Shown: positions 60,938 to 64,000 of the stretch, in pieces
Layout of the letters: each line of letters starts with the position of its first letter
Position numbering within the stretch: position 1 is the first letter of the stretch
Assembly: GCA_949752735.1 (NCBI GenBank)
Contig: OX457047.1
Location: 7,229,344 to 7,293,343, forward strand
Source of the DNA: Lumbricus terrestris
Lineage: Eukaryota; Annelida; Clitellata; Crassiclitellata; Lumbricidae
DNA: 64,000 nt
Direction of reading: 5' to 3'
Notes under the pieces: generated by a model
What the model saw: only the letters and a program-made list of their open reading frames with translations
Database searches by the model: none
What the model was told of the DNA's origin: nothing
Made by a program: the position numbers and the translations under genes

Positions 60938-63571
60938 CAATCAATCAATCAATCAGTTAACTAAACAGAAGTAACACAACTCAACTGCGCATGAACAGCA
61001 CTAGGAAATCTTGTAGGTACTTCACGTACAAATATGATATAATCTTAGAATAACATATATTCTATTTTCCTTCGAACAGAAACTCTAATCTTAGAATGGT
61101 CGCTGATCGGATAGAGTGCCGGCTGTGCAATATGGATAGTAAGGTGTCCTTGTAACGGCATGGCTGTGTTACTGCGCCATATAAATTGTCGTAATTATTA
61201 TTATTACTATCATTATCACCATCATTATTATTATTATTAATAAGGGTTGAAGCCTTCAGATATGGTAGAAACCATAATGAAAAGGAAACTATTCGGATAC
61301 ATCCAAAGAATGAGTGACGATAGAAAGATAACGAGCATAATGACGGGAATCATGGAGGGAATGGGGAAAAGGGGAAGACCATGAAGAGAATGGCTACAAT
61401 ACATAGAAGAGTGGTGTGGGATGAATGCGCAGGAGCTCAGCTGACACACCGGGCACGGGACAGGGAATCATAGAAGATAGTCAAGTGCGCAGTGAACACC
61501 TACGGGCTGTCAGCCCAAGGATAATGAAGAAGAAGAAGCCTTCTTTACATGCAGGGATCTTGAGCAACCCCTTGACTTGCAACAGTTCAATGCCATAATT
61601 ATATCAATATGTGGTCTTTAAACAGTGGAGGATTTCCAATGCACCCAAAACAGGCAATAATTTCTCAGTGCCTGATAGATTACATTTACTTTAGATTAAT
61701 AGTAAAATAACAATTATTAAGAATTATTCACATTCCCTATGCCACAGCTAGATAAGTATTTGCCACTGCAGATATAGTAATTTCTATTCAAATACCGTAA
61801 CTTCTTAAATCTCTGTAAAAAAATAAAGATAAATGATTGCCAATCACCAGTCGGAATTGCATGTTGTCCCTTGTACTAATTTTGAATGGCAGCCAGAGTG
61901 CAAAGTGTATGTATGTTAATTTTGTCAACCTTGGCAATTGAGGGGCGGGTAAGCTACCCTCTATTGCCATCTTCCTACTGTTATGAAACGCTTTATAACC
62001 GTGTTGGATAGCGGCAAAAGTGGATCCAGATTTAGAAAGTTTTCTGCTAGACAAAGATCTGCATGTGGCACAATGATCAGGTGCATGTGAAGCTGGAAGG
62101 GACAAACTGAAGAGCTTTAGCCAACCGCATAACGTGAGAAAGGCGATTCAAGATAGTGGGTTCAACAAAGGCAAAGATTTCTGGACTCAGTTGTGGCAGA
62201 ATGCATATGAGGAACAGTCAGCCAATCAGTCAGTCAGTCAATTGACTTTAGCAACAACAGAAATCTCAAGTAAACTTTAAATGAAGACAACCAAAAAGTT
62301 GGAGATAATCTGCAGATGTCATCAACAGGGCAACCCTAAATGAGTCTGTCAGCATCTGATTGAAGAGTACCATGACCCAGAATCAAATAGACAATGGACC
62401 AGATTAAGAGCCAATGCAAAGTATCCCGGATATAGGAAGCCATACGACCAATCCTAGCAACAAGTCCAACAAGAAGAGCAGCGACATTACGACAACCTAT
62501 TTATCAGTCATTAATTACAAATTGAAACAAATTGATGAATGTTGAATACATCTTCGAGTTGTTTCTGCAGCTCAATGAGTTTCTGTTCGCAGAGATGCTT
62601 CGTGTTGTTGGCAATGCTGTTCTGCCTCTGCAACTCATCCATCACATACGTCTGGATCTGTTCAATGTCGAGGCGCTGGCTGTTGCCGGCCGTCTCCGCA
62701 AACTGAGAGAACTGCTGCAACGTCGTCACTGACTCCCTGCACACATCGTAAACAATCTCAGATTTAATGCGAGCTTTAATATTACAATAAAAAAAAAAAA
62801 AAAAATCTTAACAAGAGGCAAGTGAAAATAAATTGACTAAAAGCATTAAAAAATAATGATGATGACAATAATAACAATAATAATAATAATGATAATAAAA
62901 ACAATAAAAAATATAAATAGTATTAGTAATATTAATAGCTCTACCACTACCTTTTAATTCAATTAAATGCTGTCCAATAAACTAAGTCTATATTAATTGA
63001 ATTAAATGCTCTCCAATAACTGAGTTTTAGCAATAATTCAATTAAATGCTGTCTAATAAGAAAATTTCAGCATTAATTTATTTAACTAAATGCTGTTTAA
63101 ATTAAGTTTAGCATTAATTTAATTAAATTATATCTATTAAACCAAGTTTAGCATTAATTTCAAAAAATTTATCTCGTAAATTAAGTTTCAGCATTAATTA
63201 AATGGAACCTTGTCTCATAAACTAGCATTCAATTAGCATTAATTTAAATTAGCAAATATTAGCATTAATTTAATTTAGTATTTAATGAAATATAAACTTT
63301 ATTTCGCCTCGTACGGGCAGCTCACAACAGCACAAAAATACACACAACAAATCACAACAAGTCAACAAGTTAGAATGTAAAGAATTAGCATTAAACATTC
63401 GAATTGTGCGTTGAATTCGGTTGACTGACTTGTTGAAATGTCGGATGAGAAGAACGAGAATTGTGAACGTTACGGCGACTGAATACGTCGCACGGAAAGT
63501 AATGTAACACATGACGAAGAACAGATGCTGCGAGTCGACTTTACTCTCCGACTTCAGATTCAGTTTATCGG
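49064..63571 (-). CDS. Unidentified multi-pass membrane protein, 9 exons (5' end outside window)
   Basis: Joined exons, 5' to 3': 63571-63430, 62736-62550, 60861-60749, 59643-59432, 58032-57673, 54721-54660, 53248-53114, 50714-50407, 49274-49064. They give about 575 residues ending at a stop. Phases agree at each junction, assuming a GC-AG donor after exon 5 and the 54721 acceptor for exon 6. Seen: four hydrophobic segments (SVAVTFTILVLLI, SLSSFLAILVAIDLVWF, LVATVTVCCTLYVML, LVAIFVAVLVSVDALG). About 170 mostly helical residues lie between the first two. A Cys-rich loop (EYCMWKRM, EPCNCTT, DGCELPP) precedes the last. I cannot name the family. Prominin-like and DC-STAMP-like proteins were considered from the helix-rich ectodomain and TM layout, but I see no diagnostic motif. 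It lies upstream of the L1-like gene on the same strand; no functional link is implied. Confidence 0.75.
49310..49690. repeat. Degenerate (CCAAT/AATCC)-rich tract
   Basis: Repeated AATCCAAT and CAATTA words without fixed period, 40 bp upstream of exon 9. Confidence 0.6.
49840..50380. repeat. 51-bp minisatellite (CCCACCCATCCTTTCAATCA)
   Basis: About six units pairing ATACCCACCCATCCTTTCAA with TACCCACCCACTACTCACCC. The array is interrupted at 50152-50257 by a truncated MITE and ends about 25 bp before exon 8's donor. Pro/Ser/Thr-rich frames here are repeat translations. Confidence 0.92.
50152..50257. mobile_element. Truncated M1-family MITE inside the 51-bp array
   Basis: ACGCCGTCCTGCCACTTATT, AGGTAAGGGGCGTCCAGGCA and CACTTCAAGCACTG match the right part of 56196-56373. 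The left end is missing. Confidence 0.8.
50407..50714 (-). CDS. Exon 8 of membrane-protein gene: Cys-rich extramembrane loop
   Basis: The acceptor TTGTCTTCGTGAAG ends at 50715 and the donor CACAG|GTAGGT begins at 50406. The exon is 308 bp, phase 0 in, phase 2 out. It reads VAPVETSYRLAKTRVKMNAH, a helical EEMINVRTKRYQLLLEMYAE, then HDSEYCMWKRMLKPDEPCNC, TTVQVGRLHFDGCELPPVMP. Four Cys within 33 residues suggest disulfides outside the cell. NCT is a possible N-glycosylation site. Base composition is clearly GC-richer than the flanks. Confidence 0.8.
50835..51128. mobile_element. Foldback MITE with ~55-bp inverted arms
   Basis: The left arm TATATAGTGCCCCTTCAAGA...CTCAGAGGTGCTCCCAGCCC...CCACAGCT is inverted at 51066-51128 as AGCTGTGGCTAGACTGGGAG...CAGGTGCACTATATA. 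The outer part resembles the 3' end of SINE family A. Confidence 0.7.
51128..52345 (+). mobile_element. Core-repeat element with hairpin 5' end and ~9 tandem core units
   Basis: Begins AAAACTAGCTTTTATACCCG, with a CCCGGCTTCGCCCGGG hairpin. About nine units of 107-144 bp follow, each with a conserved core (CGCCACCACTAACTCCGACC, TCCACCGGTACGCCACCCGT) and a variable C-rich spacer. It ends ACATCCGGACATACATACAA, ACGGAAGGACAAACTTTGAG and AAATATATTATAGATA. This layout (hairpin start, core repeats, AT-rich end) resembles Helitron-like or DINE-type non-autonomous elements, but the class is not certain. It lies in the intron between exons 7 and 8 of the membrane-protein gene. Confidence 0.7.
52870..53095. 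repeat. Degenerate (ACAACAATAGTCCAATAACA)-type repeat
   Basis: Units of ACAACAATxGTCCAATAACAAT with variable length lie directly intron-side of exon 7's donor. Confidence 0.8.
53114..53248 (-). CDS. Exon 7 of membrane-protein gene: third TM segment
   Basis: The acceptor TTGATTGTTCTCAG ends at 53249 and the donor GCGCTC|GTAAGT begins at 53113. The 135-bp exon is phase 0 at both ends. It reads IMKTEFVPKLVATVTVCC, TLYVMLAASDRLITVKTLAS and VGYFDAL. The central 17-18 residues are hydrophobic with two Cys. Confidence 0.78.
53330..53532 (-). mobile_element. SINE family A copy
   Basis: The plus strand has TTATAGCGCCCCTTCAAGC, CTCAGAGGCGCTCCCGAC, GAGTTTCACGCCGAAGCGC, GAAGGACTTGCCCAAGGTCC, GGATTCGAACCTTGAACC and CCACTACGCCCC. 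It is one of the best matches to the forward copy at 4737. Confidence 0.88.
53665..54060. mobile_element. Dispersed repeat (family R3), copy 2
   Basis: Homologous to 22775-23060 (CATTCAAGAATTTCC, CATTCCAGACCATTGAGCCC, ACATTCTGCATAG, GAATGGAACCATAAGC). It extends further right through CAGCGCAGTGCCTCCAGCAT. Confidence 0.6.
54285..54560. repeat. 20-bp minisatellite with CAACAAGATG core (array 2)
   Basis: About twelve diverged units of GTGCAACAAGATGCTACACA, ending about 100 bp from exon 6's donor. Confidence 0.85.
54660..54731 (-). CDS. Probable exon 6 of membrane-protein gene (small; boundaries uncertain)
   Basis: The minus strand reads RLEARKPPSFIVNCLHF, IRDLNLR, ending at CTCCGG|GTAACA in phase 0, which fits exon 7. 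Two acceptors are possible: CACAG before 54731 (phase 0), or GGAAG before 54721 (phase 1). Only the second fits the phase-1 GC donor inferred for exon 5; neither has a strong pyrimidine tract. It is called because it bridges a phase mismatch between exons 5 and 7 and stays open, not because of homology. Confidence 0.5.
54905..55355. repeat. 20-bp minisatellite (ACTGACTGTATACTGAGTAC)
   Basis: About 22 units of exactly 20 bp, alternating CACTGACTG and CCCTGACTG variants. Diverged units continue to 55465. Three open frames with a 20-residue period result from the non-multiple-of-3 unit. Confidence 0.96.
55500..56180. other. Intron stretch with short (CATA)-rich runs, no gene seen
   Basis: CATACATACA runs at 55600-55770. 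The open frame at 55950-56159 has no recognisable motif. Confidence 0.5.
56196..56373. mobile_element. hAT-like MITE with 8-bp target-site duplication (family M1)
   Basis: Exact CATGTAGG flanks at 56188-56195 and 56374-56381. Ends CAGGGCTTAAAGTGTG and complement CAGTGCTCAAAGTGTA match at 12 of 16. It is the second intact copy of the 31785-31965 family, in opposite orientation. Confidence 0.92.
56853..56995 (-). mobile_element. SINE family A fragment without head
   Basis: GCTATAGCGCCGCTTCAAGC, CTCAGAAGGACTCCCGAC, GCAATTGCGAGTGAAGGAC and CTCAAGGCCCTACAAGG. It stops before the B box. Confidence 0.78.
57673..58032 (-). CDS. Exon 5 of membrane-protein gene: second TM segment
   Basis: The acceptor GTTGTGCATTTCAG ends at 58033 and enters in phase 1. 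It reads DLSLKDFPLPNLTKFLNVDI, PKMNNRQSAIPKASEIVLP, then KINTSDIISLSSFLAILVAI, DLVWFVHRMARTYSTAKVIL and YGCPVYISCKKLT. The NTS before the membrane segment is a possible N-glycosylation site. No GT donor fits near the end; ACAG|GCAAGA matches the GC-AG class. The exon is GC-rich against AT-rich introns. Confidence 0.75.
58060..58260. repeat. 20-bp minisatellite with CAACAAGATG core (array 3)
   Basis: Ten units alternating TGTCGCATAAAGCAACAAGA and TGTCACATAAAGCAACAAGA, exactly 20 bp. The array lies immediately upstream (transcript-wise) of exon 5's acceptor. Confidence 0.96.
58273..58422. repeat. (CAC)n trinucleotide repeat, 150 bp
   Basis: A pure CAC run abutting the 20-bp array. Poly-Pro, poly-Thr and poly-Val frames are artefacts. 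Confidence 0.97.
58600..59105 (+). pseudogene. L2/CR1-type LINE 3' end, split by a SINE
   Basis: LWNDLPCYSLQ and FKGALTLKVLLNS (58948 onward) match the WNSLP..FK..L end of L2/CR1 proteins. Upstream sequence ends near 58715. The 3' UTR is CTGTGAGAAGCGCTTTACAA followed by TTTAGATTGGA. A family D SINE separates the two halves. Confidence 0.6.
58716..58931 (-). mobile_element. tRNA-headed SINE (family D) inserted in the L2 fragment
   Basis: The minus strand begins TCCTCGGTGGCCGAGTGGGT with an A-box-like TGGCCGAGTGG. The B box GGGTTCGATTCCC is at 58881-58869. The head is very tRNA-like and GC-rich. The 3' end is ATATAAATATGCG with a (CATTTA)n tail. AATGTGGA flanks at 58702-58709 and 58940-58947 suggest a target duplication. 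Confidence 0.78.
59186..59389 (-). mobile_element. SINE family A copy
   Basis: The plus strand has TTATAGCACTCCTTCAAGG, ACTCGGAAGCACTCCCGAC, GTTTCACGCCGAAGCGC, GATTCGAACCTGCAACAC and CCCACTACATCACCGC. It lies 40 bp from exon 4's donor side. Confidence 0.85.
59432..59643 (-). CDS. Exon 4 of membrane-protein gene: helical extramembrane region
   Basis: The acceptor TTGCTTACTTTCCAG ends at 59644 and the donor GCTG|GTCAGT begins at 59431. The 212-bp exon gives QEFSVYAKKALDRLTRSIV, TSSAIHSSKWLAGVKIIYET and LDTKPFMEWAGIDQQVDRLV. Heptad-like spacing of Leu/Val/Ile with charged residues suggests helices. No known motif is recognised. Confidence 0.75.
59767..60118 (-). mobile_element. tRNA-headed SINE (family C), complete copy with (TTA)n tail
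   Basis: The minus strand starts GGGGGTCCGTAGCTCAGTTG (A box TAGCTCAGTTG). The B box GGTTCAAACC is near 60058-60049. It runs through a unique body to GTAATCATTCTGCGGTTTGT and CAGATTGAATGTTAATAAAC, then an (ATT)n tail at 59785-59767. Its 3' part is also found at 14305 and 15965. A bare tRNA gene is unlikely because the head is longer than a tRNA between the boxes and runs into the body. Confidence 0.78.
60749..60861 (-). CDS. Exon 3 of membrane-protein gene: helical region
   Basis: The acceptor GAGATGTTTCTTAG ends at 60862 and the donor TTCAA|GTTCGT begins at 60748. The 113-bp exon, phase 0 in, phase 2 out, reads AKQQMRVDNQEDRLVSQVA, LQYTKLLILNLTNNVNKF. NLT is a possible N-glycosylation site, consistent with an extracellular position. 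Phase links exons 2 and 4. Confidence 0.72.
60880..60955. repeat. (CAAT)n microsatellite
   Basis: TCAATCAATC run with one CATT interruption, 20 bp intron-side of exon 3. Confidence 0.97.
61240..61545 (+). pseudogene. LINE reverse-transcriptase C-terminal tail, degenerate
   Basis: The plus strand reads ETIMKRKLFGYIQRMSDDRK and GKRGRP-REWLQYIEEWC with two stops. It then has CACCTACGGGCTGTCAGCCC and GAAGAAGAAG. Same LINE tail family as 21488-21995 (KLNFFGHVCRM...GRP..W). It lies in the intron between exons 2 and 3. Confidence 0.7.
62550..62736 (-). CDS. Exon 2 of membrane-protein gene: coiled-coil-like region
   Basis: The acceptor TTTACGATGTGTGCAG ends at 62737 and the donor GAAGAT|GTATTC begins at 62549. 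The 187-bp exon reads ESVTTLQQFSQFAETAGNS, RLDIEQIQTYVMDELQRQN and LCEQKLIELQKQLED. Heptad-like Leu/Ile spacing with Gln/Glu between suggests a coiled coil, just after the first TM segment. The donor is weak at +3 to +6 but the phase fits exon 3. Confidence 0.75.
62930..63270. repeat. ~55-bp degenerate minisatellite (AATTAAATGCTGTCCAATAA)
   Basis: Six diverged units combining TTCAATTAAATGCTGTC and CTAAGTTTAGCATTAATT lie between exons 1 and 2. Confidence 0.85.
63430..63571 (-). CDS. Exon 1 in window of membrane-protein gene: first TM segment
   Basis: The acceptor TTTTTAATTCCAG ends at 63572 and the donor AACAA|GTCAGT begins at 63429. The exon is 142 bp, entered in phase 1, so coding exons must exist beyond the right edge. 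It reads DKLNLKSESKVDSQHLFFVM, CYITFRATYSVAVTFTILVL and LIRHFN. The hydrophobic run of about 18 residues is followed by RHFNK. The frame stays open past the donor to 63282; the donor is preferred because it alone gives the phase needed by exon 2. Confidence 0.72.
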
Positions 63572-63734
63572 CTGGAATTAAAAATATTTCATCAGATTAT
63601 TTTCTCCAGAGACAGAAACGATGACCATAAGAACTAAAAAACAAACTGACTTGTGGAATAAAGAAGAAAGTTCATGAAAGGCAAGAATTTAATGCTATTA
63701 GGCATTTATTTATTTAGCATCACAAACTACTGAC

Positions 63735-63845
63735 CATAGATTGAGTATTCGCATATTACGAATATTAAGATTTTCAAATATTCACGAATATTAACGAATA
63801 TTAAAACAGTCAACGAATATTATATTCGTAAAATATTATGTTCTT
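63735..63845. repeat. (GAATATTA)n-like repeat
   Basis: Repeated CGAATATTA words on the plus strand, ending in ATATTCGTAAAATATTATG. Confidence 0.85.
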
Positions 63846-64000
63846 TCAAGAAATTCTTTATTCTTAATTTTTATTTTGTTATTTATGAAAATGTTTAACT
63901 TTTACTGAATGAATTGTAGAAAGGTTGAGTTAGCCTACATATAGGCCTATATCAGTAAGTTGCAATAGCTCTAATAGATTTATTGTTAAAAACTTCAAGA

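Noticed and set aside
63282..63429. Terminal exon of the membrane protein ending at 63282, using the AATAAA near 63304
   Set aside because: The AATAAA lies inside the open frame before its stop, and the donor at 63429 gives the exact phase needed to reach the next coding exon.

Overview
The window is animal nuclear DNA: split genes with GT-AG introns, dense microsatellites and minisatellites, and many SINE, LINE and DNA-transposon copies. Small exons in large repeat-filled introns, the recurring palindrome TAGGCCTA and CR1/L2-type LINEs with tRNA-headed SINEs suggest a marine invertebrate, possibly a deuterostome such as an echinoderm. That placement is inference. Most long open frames are translations of tandem repeats and are not genes.

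Two genes can be supported, both on the minus strand. The left one (1-16269) is the 5' part of an L1CAM/neuroglian-family neural cell-adhesion gene. A signal-peptide exon at 16.1 kb is followed by exons at 9.4, 5.8, 1.7, 1.2 and 0.1 kb. Together they encode Ig1, Ig2 and most of Ig3, all splice phases agree, and the gene runs off the left edge. An acceptor in front of the signal-peptide exon implies a further upstream noncoding exon, possibly near 27.9 kb. The right one (49064-63571) enters from the right edge. Nine phase-compatible exons encode about 575 residues with four membrane segments, a long helical region and a Cys-rich loop. I do not recognise the family.

The rest is introns and a 16-49 kb interval rich in mobile DNA. 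It holds a 5'-truncated L2/CR1-type LINE (36973-39602) with a 38-bp target duplication and one frameshift. It also holds a 2.5-kb hAT-like element (9944-12413) with an 8-bp duplication, and at least six short elements with 8-bp duplications. One of those is a foldback element with 130-bp arms around a GTAT array (43989-44747). About a dozen copies of one tRNA-headed SINE have a 3' end resembling the local L2 3' end. There are also two further SINE families, several RTE-like LINE tails and a core-repeat element (51128-52345).

The most unusual signals are four. A 31-bp minisatellite in the L1-like gene reproduces the acceptor and first codons of the neighbouring exon about ten times. Five separate minisatellites have exactly a 20-bp period, three of them sharing one core. 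A long-armed foldback element surrounds a GTAT array. The multi-pass membrane protein gene is unidentified.
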